Assembly (NCBI GenBank): GCA_002372505.1
Contig: DFGY01000050.1
Location: 1-22,457 of the forward strand
Direction of reading: 5' to 3'
DNA: 22,457 bases
DNA from: Firmicutes bacterium UBA3738
GTDB taxonomy: Bacteria; Bacillota; Clostridia; Peptostreptococcales; Anaerovoracaceae
Shown: piece after piece, positions 1-6,994 of the stretch
Numbering within the stretch: the first letter of the stretch is position 1
Layout: each line of letters begins with the position of its first letter
Program-made: the position numbers and the translations under genes
The notes under the pieces: generated by a model
Database searches by the model: none
Seen by the model: the letters and a program-made list of their open reading frames with translations, nothing else
What the model was told of the DNA's origin: nothing

Positions 1-809
1 TAGCATCCGCCTTCGAAGTTGAAGATGCCTGTCTCTGACCAGCCGTGCTCGTCGTCGCCGATGAGCTTTCTTGCCGGGTCTGCGGAAAGAGTGGTCTTGC
101 CCGTACCGGAAAGTCCGAAGAATACGGCTGTGTCGTTTGTCTCAGGATCCATGTTGGCTGAGCAGTGCATTGGCAGCACGCCAACCTTTGGCATTTCGTA
201 GTTCATTACTGAGAATACGCTCTTCTTGATTTCGCCTGAGTACTGGGATCCTGCGATGAGTACTTTCTTTGCTTCGTAATCTATCATGATTGCGGCTTCG
301 CTGTGTACGCCGTCGATTTCCGGAATGCATTTGAATCCCGGTGCTGCGATGACTGTATAATCAGCTTCGCCGAAGTTTGCAAGCTCTTCCTCCGTGGGTC
401 TGATGAGAAGGTCGCGGATGAACAGGTTCTGACTGGCAAGCTCATTTATGATTCTGAACTTTCTCGTGCAAGCCGGGTCTGCTCCTGCCATTCCGTCGAA
501 TATGAATATCTCTCTGCCCTGAAGGTACGCAACCATCTTGGCTTCGATTGCGTCGAACTTTGACTTTTCAATCGGTACGTTGACCTTGCCCCAGGCGATT
601 TCGTTATGAACTGCCGGTGTGTCAACGATAAATTTGTCGTCAGGAGATCTGCCGGTATACTTTCCCGTTTCGACTACCAGCGCGCCTGTGTCGCTGAGTA
701 CGCCTTCGCCTCTTTCCAGCGCCTTCTGCGTCAGCTGCGTAGGTGGCAAGTTGCGGTATACAGCCTTAGGATTAATTATACCTAACTTCTCCAGTCCGTA
801 AGTTTCCAT
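1..809 (-). CDS. pckA: ATP-dependent phosphoenolpyruvate carboxykinase, 5' part (runs off the left edge)
   Basis: This gene encodes the N-terminal 269 residues of an ATP-type PEP carboxykinase, a family usually about 525-540 residues long. The enzyme interconverts oxaloacetate plus ATP with PEP, CO2 and ADP in the cytosol; in anaerobes it often runs in the CO2-fixing direction. The translation shows the family motif TGRSPDDKF at about residues 52-60 and the kinase-1a P-loop GLSGTGKTTLSAD at about 232-244, followed by LIGDDEHGW. The start ATG at 807-809 is preceded by a perfect AGGAGG, and a good sigma-A promoter lies 58 nt further upstream. Only the 3' half is missing, because the window ends. 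Identification is near certain from the P-loop signature. Confidence 0.97.
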   Translation of the reverse strand, partial: METYGLEKLGIINPKAVYRNLPPTQLTQKALERGEGVLSDTGALVVETGKYTGRSPDDKFIVDTPAVHNEIAWGKVNVPIEKSKFDAIEAKMVAYLQGREIFIFDGMAGADPACTRKFRIINELASQNLFIRDLLIRPTEEELANFGEADYTVIAAPGFKCIPEIDGVHSEAAIMIDYEAKKVLIAGSQYSGEIKKSVFSVMNYEMPKVGVLPMHCSANMDPETNDTAVFFGLSGTGKTTLSADPARKLIGDDEHGWSETGIFNFEGGC

Positions 810-866
810 TTGGGGTTCCTCCTAATGTTTATATATGCAAAAATATTCAACAAAACTTTCGCAACA

Positions 867-895
867 ATTATATAGTGGACGACTTCTTTTATCAA
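867..895 (-). promoter_or_regulatory. Sigma-A promoter of pckA
   Basis: On the minus strand TTGATA (890-895) is followed after exactly 17 nt by TATAAT (867-872). This leaves an AT-rich leader of roughly 50 nt before the AGGAGG and ATG of pckA. Confidence 0.8.
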
Positions 896-904
896 GGGTG
901 AAAA

Positions 905-1070
905 GGTGACAGGTATGTGTCAAACAAGCGAAGGTTATATGCCTGCGAGGCGTTACACGGGGACAGGCTTTTTGTTACGCCACAGCTCATTTTGATTTCC
1001 AAACAAATCATAAAAAGCAGGTAAAAATCGGGAGATGAAATGGGGACGGTTCTCGCGTCACCTTGTCACC
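905..1070. repeat. Composite REP-like palindromic repeat region between pckA and the PolC-like gene
   Basis: This 270-bp intergenic stretch carries no gene. It begins with GGTGACAGG (905) and ends with GGGGACGGTTCTCGCGTCACC followed by TTGTCACC (1042-1070). The same GGTGACA...GGGGACGGTTCTC...TGTCACC family occurs at 2335-2365, 3948-3979 and 22347-22390. Inside it, at 956-971, is a 16-bp block (CACGGGGACAGGCTTT) that recurs exactly in the stem of the ridA terminator at 22291-22306; here it is flanked by imperfect arms GGCGTTAC/GTTACGCC. Such palindromes are typical of REP elements moved by RAYT transposases, but no such gene lies in this window. Confidence 0.75.
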
Positions 1071-1078
1071 ATTATCAC

Positions 1079-2263
1079 CTATCTCCGGGCTTTATAGTAC
1101 GCGAGTCTCCAGGCGATTTGTGTGTAGGCGGCGGCGTGGGCTCTGGGGAATAGGTAAGTCGCGGAATTGCATATATCGATATACTCGTCACTGATTCCTA
1201 CGGCTCGCATGAGCAATTCCATTTCATCCGTCAGTCCCTTGCCTCGGGAAACGCGATGCATTATCTCACCTGCAGCTGCCCTGTCTACGCCTTTATCCAT
1301 TAGTGTGTAGAGTATATCGTCCCTGCAGCATATGGTTTCGTACAGCTTTGTCTCTGCATTACATTCCGATATAATCTTGCCCATCGGCCCTACCATGTGG
1401 ACCAGTCCATTTACATCAACCAGGTCGGCAAGGGTTTCAGGCTGGATTCTCTTTAAGGCTTCTCGCGACGCTTCATCAGAGAATATGGGGATGTCTTCAG
1501 TGTCTCCGTTGCGGAAGAGCTCCATGGTTTTTGCGTCGTCTTCAGGGATGTCATCTATCGGGCATCCGGTATTTTCCTCGAAAAGTCTGAGTCTGCCGAG
1601 ATCTGCATATTCGAGGATATCTATTCTGGTAAAGAAATCATCCACGTAGTGATAGTCATACACCGTAACCAGAAAGGTTCTGCCGTCGTCATCCGTAATG
1701 CTTTCAATGGGAGTTACTTCTTCAGGATCTATGCCTTGGGGTACGATGTAAGTGGCTCCGGGGTGACAGCCTACCCTTTTGCTTTCGCCCGTTTCATCCT
1801 CCTTGGTTGTTCCCCCACGAAGAATGGTGCCGTCGGGAAACATTTCTTCCAGATGGTTAAATATCTCCGGTCTGACCTCCGGCGCAAAATTCAAATATAT
1901 ATCCAGATCCTTGGCTTGACCGCCGAGTCCGTAGTACGTCTCGGGAGCCAGCCTTCCCCAACGATCTGAAAGAGGGTCTATCTCTGTAATTCCCATGAGA
2001 TAAGCTACCAAAGAAGCCTGCAGGCTTCCTCTGCTGCCCACACGGTACCCCAGCTGCACGGATTTCTTGGCGAGCTCCTGGGCTATCAGAAATTTGCTTG
2101 CAGCGTCGTCCGTCTTAGCAATGCACGCGAACTCGAAAACGAGCCGCTCCAGGACATCCTGCGGAATAACTTCTCCGTAAATTTCCTTAGCTCTGGCGAT
2201 ACAATCACTTTTAATCTGCCACATAGCATTGTCGATGTGTACTTTTTTCAAATTATTAAACAT
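1079..2263 (-). CDS. Truncated, catalytically degenerate PolC-like DNA polymerase III alpha protein
   Basis: This 394-residue protein aligns by eye only with the polymerase core of PolC. VGSRGS is at 75-80 with the ITEIDPL context, a palm-like DLDIYLNF at 119-126, CHPGATYIVP at 166-175, RIDIL at 213-217, and ATYLFPRAHAAAY at 368-380, which matches the PolC MFPKAHAAAY motif. It lacks the OB, exonuclease and PHP parts, the zinc-binding cysteines and the PolC C-terminus. The second catalytic Asp of the PolC PDIDLNF motif is a Tyr here (Tyr123), while Asp121 and Asp215 remain, so polymerase activity is doubtful. The start at 2263 is chosen because AAAGGAG sits 8 nt upstream; a longer reading from 2323 would translate a REP repeat. 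The stop codon abuts the REP region at 905-1070. It may be a decayed paralogue or a domesticated pseudo-polymerase. Confidence 0.8.
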   Translation of the reverse strand: MFNNLKKVHIDNAMWQIKSDCIARAKEIYGEVIPQDVLERLVFEFACIAKTDDAASKFLIAQELAKKSVQLGYRVGSRGSLQASLVAYLMGITEIDPLSDRWGRLAPETYYGLGGQAKDLDIYLNFAPEVRPEIFNHLEEMFPDGTILRGGTTKEDETGESKRVGCHPGATYIVPQGIDPEEVTPIESITDDDGRTFLVTVYDYHYVDDFFTRIDILEYADLGRLRLFEENTGCPIDDIPEDDAKTMELFRNGDTEDIPIFSDEASREALKRIQPETLADLVDVNGLVHMVGPMGKIISECNAETKLYETICCRDDILYTLMDKGVDRAAAGEIMHRVSRGKGLTDEMELLMRAVGISDEYIDICNSATYLFPRAHAAAYTQIAWRLAYYKARR

Positions 2264-2293
2264 AGTCTTACTCCTTTCACACATATATAAAAA

Positions 2294-2365
2294 AGGACTG
2301 TCCTCTTTTTCACCTTTTGCCAAAATGTAGCAAAAGATGACAGGAGAACCGTCCCCTTGTCACCT
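2294..2365. repeat. REP-like palindromic element between the PcfJ-like and PolC-like genes
   Basis: On the minus strand the core at 2335-2365 reads AGGTGACAAGGGGACGGTTC followed by TCCTGTCATCT, an imperfect palindrome of the same family as 3948-3979. A degenerate second half follows, ending in AGGACAGTCCTTTTTT near 2294, a short hairpin with a T-run that could act as a weak terminator. The element supplies the last Arg codon and the TGA stop of the PcfJ-like gene. Confidence 0.75.
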
Positions 2366-3772
2366 AAGCAAAGAGTTCACGTAGTCTAAATCCTCTTTGT
2401 TTGGTGGCGCATTGTACTTTTGTAACATTTGCGCTATATGGTATCCTTGCTCCGGCGTCGCACCGCGAAGTTTGAATTCTATTGTGTAGTGCCGGCCATC
2501 TTTCTCCCAGCTATAGATAGTCGATTCATCACGTCTGACTCTTTCGCGGTAGAAAAAGACGCAGTTACGCTGCTTTTCGCCTTCATCGTATAATTCCTGT
2601 GTAGTGGAAATCCAATGAAAGTCTTCCGGGAGTTTGTCTCTTAGCCTTGAGAATGCCGAGTTCTCGATCAGTAGAGGCTGGTTCATCTCTTCGGACAATG
2701 TCTCTTTCTTTAATTGCTCCACCAGATTATCATGCTCTCTTTTGATTCTGTTGGTACTTTTGAAGCGCAAGGATATTTTTCGATTATGATCTATTGCCAT
2801 TCTTACATAATCACGGATTATTGCTCCATGATATCTATATATAAGTGAATTTACGTTCACCGACTTGCCACTGTCAATGCTATACTCCAAAGACATCGTC
2901 CGGTGCAGATAGTATTGTATTATTAATTCTTCCACGTAGTTATTACTCTTATAACTATTGAGAATAGCCCCTCGCATTGCAATCAAATATTCCTTTCTGT
3001 CCAATTGACGCAGGAATTCCATCTCATTTTCAGGAATATATCCTTTTATCATATTGATAAAGTGGCCAAAATTGAGACCCAGTTTATTGTAGTTAAGATT
3101 TTCTCCCGTATGCTTATGCATCAAATCATTCATATTGTAGCATTCCATTGCTTCAAAAAGATTAATCTCAGGTGCAACGAAGCCGTCCTTCTCAATTGTT
3201 CTTAAAATGTCCTTGACGACGTTTTTATCTCCCTGGCATAGCCTGAGAATGCTTTTAAAGATTTCCGCGAAAGTCTTATTTTCCAACAGCAATTTACTAA
3301 GATAAGTACCGAAATATACCGGGATAAATCTATCGTTGCGCCCACTGGAATACACCTTTCCTGTCTCTAGACTAACGTTGAGTTTGTAAAATGGTTTGTC
3401 CAAAAGTTCCAGGGACGTATCTATACGCTTTCCATAGCGCCGTTTCAGCTTAACTCCCGCAATTCCATAGAACTCTATACTGACATAGTCGCTGTCATCG
3501 CCATAAATGTATATGAGTTTCACGACAAATTCACTCTTGTTTTGCATTACAGATTTTTTGTCCCTTCTAATTAGTATATCTGTGCCTCTGTCGATATCGT
3601 CAACAAAACCGGTCTTCAAAAATTCAAGTAGCTCAACAATATACTTGGGCATAGTGTAATTATGAAAAAATATCGCGCGCCCTCCTCTTCCATCAATCGT
3701 TAGAAACAAAGACTTGTGCTCTATGAAATGTTCCCTCATTATGTTTCTTATATCTTCTTTGTCTATTCTCAT
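2360..3772 (-). CDS. PcfJ-like domain protein
   Basis: This 470-residue protein has a C-terminal region (about 390-465) resembling the PcfJ-like family: a QRNCV motif where family members usually have HCV, then a short segment with STIYSW, YTIEF, and a terminal YHIAQMLQKYNAPP. PcfJ was named from an enterococcal conjugative plasmid; its biochemical role is not settled, and chromosomal copies are common in Clostridia. The N-terminal 380 residues are rich in Lys, Tyr and Ile and I do not recognise them. The start at 3772 is preferred because GGAGG ends 5 nt upstream; an in-frame ATG at 3805 has no ribosome binding site. The stop TGA lies inside a REP repeat, so the extreme C-terminus may have been cut. 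Confidence 0.75.
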   Translation of the reverse strand: MRIDKEDIRNIMREHFIEHKSLFLTIDGRGGRAIFFHNYTMPKYIVELLEFLKTGFVDDIDRGTDILIRRDKKSVMQNKSEFVVKLIYIYGDDSDYVSIEFYGIAGVKLKRRYGKRIDTSLELLDKPFYKLNVSLETGKVYSSGRNDRFIPVYFGTYLSKLLLENKTFAEIFKSILRLCQGDKNVVKDILRTIEKDGFVAPEINLFEAMECYNMNDLMHKHTGENLNYNKLGLNFGHFINMIKGYIPENEMEFLRQLDRKEYLIAMRGAILNSYKSNNYVEELIIQYYLHRTMSLEYSIDSGKSVNVNSLIYRYHGAIIRDYVRMAIDHNRKISLRFKSTNRIKREHDNLVEQLKKETLSEEMNQPLLIENSAFSRLRDKLPEDFHWISTTQELYDEGEKQRNCVFFYRERVRRDESTIYSWEKDGRHYTIEFKLRGATPEQGYHIAQMLQKYNAPPNKEDLDYVNSLLR

Positions 3773-3801
3773 AGTAACCTCCATACTTTCATCTGCATGC
3801 T

Positions 3802-3947
3802 TCAAATTACCTGTACACTGCGGTTACCCCAGCCATTCCTAAGGTTGAGTCTGCCCTTTGAAAGCTTTGTAACTACCTTGGTCCCCAGCCGATGGCCTTT
3901 CCAGTCCACAAAAAACGCGTGGTTGCCGACCTTCCTGACCGTCTTGA
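3802..3947 (-). pseudogene. C-terminal scrap of a transglutaminase/LRR surface-protein gene
   Basis: The minus strand here encodes about 47 residues ending at a TGA at 3802-3804. They match the last 48 residues of the protein at 4367-6076: KVGNHAFF against KIGNHAFY, RLGTKVVTKL against RLNTTVKTKL, and RNGWGNRSVQVI against KNGWWNRNVRVV. No start codon, signal peptide or upstream domain exists, because the reading frame runs directly into the REP element at 3948-3979. This is best read as the 3' remnant of a paralogue whose 5' part was lost. Confidence 0.8.
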
Positions 3948-3979
3948 AGGTGACAAGGGGACGGTTCTCGCGTCACCTT
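3948..3979. repeat. REP-like palindrome at the broken end of the surface-protein remnant
   Basis: AGGTGACAAGGGGACGGTTC, then TCGCGTCACCTT. It is the same family as the copies at 905-1070, 2335-2365 and 22347-22390. It lies between the truncated surface-protein remnant and the rpmE terminator. Confidence 0.8.
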
Positions 3980-3980
3980 A

Positions 3981-4009
3981 TAAAAAAACAGGGGTGTTTT
4001 CCCCTGTTA
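3981..4009 (-). terminator. Rho-independent terminator of rpmE
   Basis: On the minus strand AACAGGGG (4001-4008 complement) and CCCCTGTT (3987-3994 complement) form an 8-bp stem with a 6-nt loop, followed by seven T residues. It lies 14 nt beyond the rpmE stop codon. Confidence 0.9.
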
Positions 4010-4022
4010 CTTGAATGGACTA

Positions 4023-4223
4023 TTAGTCCAGGTTGTACTTGTTCTTGAACTTTTCTACACGGCCGCCGCGAGTTACATTTTTCTGCTGGCCGGTAAAGAA
4101 CGGATGACACGCTGAGCAAACGTCGAGTCTCATTTCTGGCTGAGTGGACATTGTTGTGAACGTGTTACCGCATGCGCAAGTTACTTTACATTCCTGGTAG
4201 TCAGGATGGATTCCTTCCTTCAT
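4023..4223 (-). CDS. rpmE: 50S ribosomal protein L31 (bL31)
   Basis: This gene encodes a 66-residue bL31 protein of the large ribosomal subunit, within the usual 66-90 residue range. It opens MKEGIHPDY and carries the CACG and CSACHPF cysteine pairs typical of the zinc-binding (C+) form, which points to zinc-dependent storage or exchange as known in Bacillus. The conserved end RGGRVEKFKNKY is present. The ATG at 4223 is preferred over an in-frame GTG at 4232, because AGAGGTG sits 6 nt before the ATG and overlaps that GTG. It is a single-gene transcription unit with its own promoter and terminator. Confidence 0.97.
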   Translation of the reverse strand: MKEGIHPDYQECKVTCACGNTFTTMSTQPEMRLDVCSACHPFFTGQQKNVTRGGRVEKFKNKYNLD

Positions 4224-4277
4224 GCTCTTCACCTCTTTCTCTTATCTTTGCCGGCGCCTCATTGCGACAGCTTTTGA

Positions 4278-4306
4278 ATTATAACCTAGCAGGCCGCTAA
4301 ATGCAA
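4278..4306 (-). promoter_or_regulatory. Sigma-A promoter of rpmE
   Basis: On the minus strand TTGCAT (4301-4306) and TATAAT (4278-4283) are 17 nt apart. The ribosome binding site of rpmE follows about 45 nt downstream. Confidence 0.8.
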
Positions 4307-4310
4307 GTGT

Positions 4311-4352
4311 TTTTTGCAGGTGCGCGGTGGATTTTTGCAGGCGCGCGGTGGA
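4311..4352. repeat. Two-copy 21-bp tandem repeat
   Basis: TTTTTGCAGGTGCGCGGTGG plus A is repeated once with a single change (T to C), and a third, broken unit follows at 4353-4365. It lies in the short gap between the stop of the transglutaminase-like gene and the rpmE promoter. No function is evident. Confidence 0.7.
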
Positions 4353-4366
4353 TTTGGCACGCGGAT

Positions 4367-6076
4367 TTATCTGACAACCCTAACGTTGCGGTTCCACCAA
4401 CCATTCTTCATGTTAAGCTTGCTGCGGGGCAGTTTTGTCTTTACGGTGGTATTTAAACGACGTTTCTTAAAGTTCACATAGAATGCGTGATTTCCAATCT
4501 TATTCACTGTCGTTGGTATGGTCACTTTGCGAATGTGTCGCTTGTTGAAGAATGAAAATTTTTGAATCTTCTTTACAGTGTAGCCGGCAACTTTCTTGTG
4601 AATTACGAGATGCTTACTTTTCTTCACCTGAGCTGACGGATAGATGAACCAGGAAGACGTCCTTGTGTACTTCGCACTAAAAGCATCATTTGATTGCGGA
4701 TCTTTTCCGGTTAAAATTCGATACACTGTGTTGCCCCTCTTGATGCCCTCTATCGAATAAATTTGATGGCTGCCAATTTTGGATAGCTGCTCAGGAGGCA
4801 TGTCAAATCTATCAATGGATACGCTGCCCTTCTCCCAGGCGCTCTTACCATAGTAGTTGTTGCCGGACATCCAGGTGGAGTCATATATGATCCACCTTTT
4901 CTTTGCTCTTGAGTATGATGCATTATATGCGTGGCCGTCGCCTTCGATTACCATGGTGGGAATACCGATGGAATTAAGGAGGCACTCATTCAATGTTGCA
5001 TAGCCGGCGCATACTGCCCGTTTCTTAGTCCATATGGCGTAGGGGTGCATGTTGGTGGTCTTTTTCTTCCCTTCATAGTAGGGCCAATCATAGTAAACGC
5101 GTCCAGCCGTGGCCTTAGCTATTGCATAGATCTTTTTGTAGTCAGTATCTTTGCCACTTGCAATTTTGCGCGCCTGCCTCTGCAGGTAACGATATTTTTT
5201 GTCTTTCTTAATTTGCTTTTTAGTCCAGCTGCCTTTACTTCTGGCGAAATATTTCTTCTCCTGCTTCAGGATTACAGATGGGTTGGAATACTTCTGAATA
5301 AGGTTCCACGCTTTGATGGTTGAGTATTCATTAGTGTTTTTAGGTACGTCTTTGAGGCTGATATTCTTGGGAATTGTACGGGCATCCAGATCTTCGAAGC
5401 TTTCGATCCTTTCCCCGGGTTGAACTACCTCTACCATAATGGAAAGGGTCGCACTCTCACCGGGATCGATGTATCCATCATCTTCTGTGGTGCCTACCAG
5501 GGCGCCGTCACCTGTCATTATCTCATCGTCCAGGTTTATGTTATAGTCACGTCCATAATTGTTTGCAGGGTTGTAAAGAAAGGCAGAGCCCTTAACATAC
5601 TTGAGCTTGAACTTCTTGTCAGAAATAACTTTAATGGTATCTGTGCACTGCTCCGGCTCTGCATTGTCTGAGTAAATTGTGGTGCTGACAGTGCTCTCCT
5701 TGGAATATTTAGAGTTCAGTTTTATGGACACGCCAGTGCCAAGGGCAGTTGCTTCTGAATCATCGTTATTGTTGGTAACCGTAATGTGGATCCAGAACCA
5801 CTTCTCGCTCTTCAAATGGTAATCCTCAATCTGATAATCTGTCCCTTTCTTAGCTTCCTTGATCCGTACAAACTGCCGCTGATCCACGCCGGCTGAGCTG
5901 TCTACAATCGAGTTAATTGTGGACTGTGCGCCAAGGACCCCTGCCCTTACCTCGTCATAGGTATAGGTCTTCCAACCTGCGGCATTTGCCGGACTCGCCG
6001 AGGTATTCAGAACCAACAGGCAGAAGATGATTGCAAGTGCTGTCTTTTTGATAGTGGTTGCTATACTCGTTTTCAT
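4367..6076 (-). CDS. Secreted transglutaminase-like protein with C-terminal LRR-type region
   Basis: This 569-residue protein has a classical signal peptide (charged start, hydrophobic 13-24, ANA-A cleavage near 32), so it is exported. Residues 230-410 hold a transglutaminase/cysteine-protease-like core with a plausible catalytic triad: Cys356 in RAVCAGYA, His382 in DGHAYN and Asp399 in IIYDSTW. The C-terminus (about 495-535) resembles a single BspA-type leucine-rich repeat (IRKVTIPTTVNKIGNHAFY). Substrate and attachment are unknown; bacterial relatives are cell-surface enzymes or peptidases. The start has AGGAGG upstream. It follows the 184-aa gene by only 14 nt, so the two are probably cotranscribed. 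Its last 48 residues recur in the pseudogene at 3802-3947. Confidence 0.85.
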   Translation of the reverse strand: MKTSIATTIKKTALAIIFCLLVLNTSASPANAAGWKTYTYDEVRAGVLGAQSTINSIVDSSAGVDQRQFVRIKEAKKGTDYQIEDYHLKSEKWFWIHITVTNNNDDSEATALGTGVSIKLNSKYSKESTVSTTIYSDNAEPEQCTDTIKVISDKKFKLKYVKGSAFLYNPANNYGRDYNINLDDEIMTGDGALVGTTEDDGYIDPGESATLSIMVEVVQPGERIESFEDLDARTIPKNISLKDVPKNTNEYSTIKAWNLIQKYSNPSVILKQEKKYFARSKGSWTKKQIKKDKKYRYLQRQARKIASGKDTDYKKIYAIAKATAGRVYYDWPYYEGKKKTTNMHPYAIWTKKRAVCAGYATLNECLLNSIGIPTMVIEGDGHAYNASYSRAKKRWIIYDSTWMSGNNYYGKSAWEKGSVSIDRFDMPPEQLSKIGSHQIYSIEGIKRGNTVYRILTGKDPQSNDAFSAKYTRTSSWFIYPSAQVKKSKHLVIHKKVAGYTVKKIQKFSFFNKRHIRKVTIPTTVNKIGNHAFYVNFKKRRLNTTVKTKLPRSKLNMKNGWWNRNVRVVR

Positions 6077-6090
6077 TTGCCTTTCCTCCT

Positions 6091-6645
6091 TTACATTTTT
6101 AAGTTTTTATCTACTATTTGGGTGTCATTAAGATATGAACTTAGTCTGCCTTTGACATTTTCCGCGGTCTTAATATGATCTTTACTTATCAGTTCCAATT
6201 CACTTTTCTCGTCTTCATCAATGTCCATTTGATCCAGCTGCTCCAGAAATTCAAACGCCAAAGCCATATCTAAATCAAATTTGTATACTCCCATTTCCCG
6301 CTCCATGATGCGCGTAGAATCGTAAAGTCTTTCATTCTTACTGCTAACGCCCATAAGAAAGCTTAGCTCGTTGAATACTCGTTTGATTGTGTTGATATCT
6401 CCATATATTTCAGTCCCTGCCAAAACATCTACCGGGATTTCAAATTCATATATGTGCTGTGGAATCCTGCGTAACGGACTTCCCGCCAGTTGCCAAAGCT
6501 CAATGTCTTTTTTGTGATAGATAACTATTTCGTCGTCAGGATAGTCATCTTGCCACCACACAATGCAGAACGCGATGTAGTCTGAGTTTCTTACCCTCAA
6601 TCCCGGCGGGAGATTCCCTTTGCTCAGCAAGTCAATAAACCTCAT
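6091..6645 (-). CDS. Hypothetical protein, 184 aa
   Basis: I do not recognise this protein. It has no signal peptide or membrane segment, begins with an aromatic-rich stretch (YIAFCIVWWQDDYPDDE) and ends in an acidic helical half. Its ATG overlaps the stop of the upstream 92-aa gene by four bases (ATGA), a sign of translational coupling, and the secreted transglutaminase-like gene follows 14 nt later. The context suggests a cytoplasmic partner of that exported protein, but nothing in the sequence shows the role. Confidence 0.7.
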   Translation of the reverse strand: MRFIDLLSKGNLPPGLRVRNSDYIAFCIVWWQDDYPDDEIVIYHKKDIELWQLAGSPLRRIPQHIYEFEIPVDVLAGTEIYGDINTIKRVFNELSFLMGVSSKNERLYDSTRIMEREMGVYKFDLDMALAFEFLEQLDQMDIDEDEKSELELISKDHIKTAENVKGRLSSYLNDTQIVDKNLKM

Positions 6646-6920
6646 ATTTTTCCCTCCAGTCCACTTAAAATGTCCTGGATTATCACCTGATCTTCTTCCT
6701 CCATATGCTCGGATAATGTCTGAAACGCATCAATTATTTCCGTGAAATCCGTACCGGAAATAACCTTTCTTATACACACCCCTGCTGCCACATATTTGCT
6801 ACTCTTTATCTCGATGTAGGCCAGCGTCAGCCAATGCAGGGTAGTCCAAGCAAAGTCCTCTAATATGATTGCTGTGGCATTATCGTAATCGTGTTCGTTT
6901 AATGCTTCCAAAATTTTCAT
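6642..6920 (-). CDS. Hypothetical small helical protein, 92 aa
   Basis: I do not recognise this protein. It is acidic and predicted largely helical, with a TPR-like flavour (TLHWLTLAYIEIKSSKYVAAG), and has no export signal. A GGAGG site precedes the ATG. It is the first gene of a likely three-gene operon (92 aa, 184 aa, 569 aa) that starts from the unusual promoter-like motif at 6951-6990. Confidence 0.65.
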   Translation of the reverse strand: MKILEALNEHDYDNATAIILEDFAWTTLHWLTLAYIEIKSSKYVAAGVCIRKVISGTDFTEIIDAFQTLSEHMEEEDQVIIQDILSGLEGKI

Positions 6921-6950
6921 TTTGACTTTCCTCCATTCATGTTGTTTAAT

Positions 6951-6990
6951 CCTTTACTTAGTAATACGTTTTGGGGATGATGACTTAACC
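6951..6990 (-). promoter_or_regulatory. Candidate alternative-sigma promoter or operator (site 1 of 2)
   Basis: The minus strand reads GGTTAAG, 15 nt, then CGTATTACTAAGTAAAG. It shares GTTAA, a 16-17 nt gap, AAAACGTATTA and TAAGT with the site at 13821-13856. Both sites lie 45-55 nt before a start codon. The AAC-N16-CGTA arrangement of site 2 resembles ECF sigma promoters; site 1 deviates by one base and by one nucleotide of spacing. Confidence 0.45.
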
Positions 6991-6994
6991 TTTT

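Noticed and set aside
2264..2323. A 20-residue N-terminal extension of the PolC-like protein
   Set aside because: It translates a REP-derived repeat and lacks a ribosome binding site, whereas the ATG at 2263 has AAAGGAG at the right distance.
4311..4365. Tandem GCGCGGTGGA repeats considered as a terminator for the transglutaminase-like gene
   Set aside because: The repeats are direct, not inverted, and do not form a stable stem followed by a T-run.
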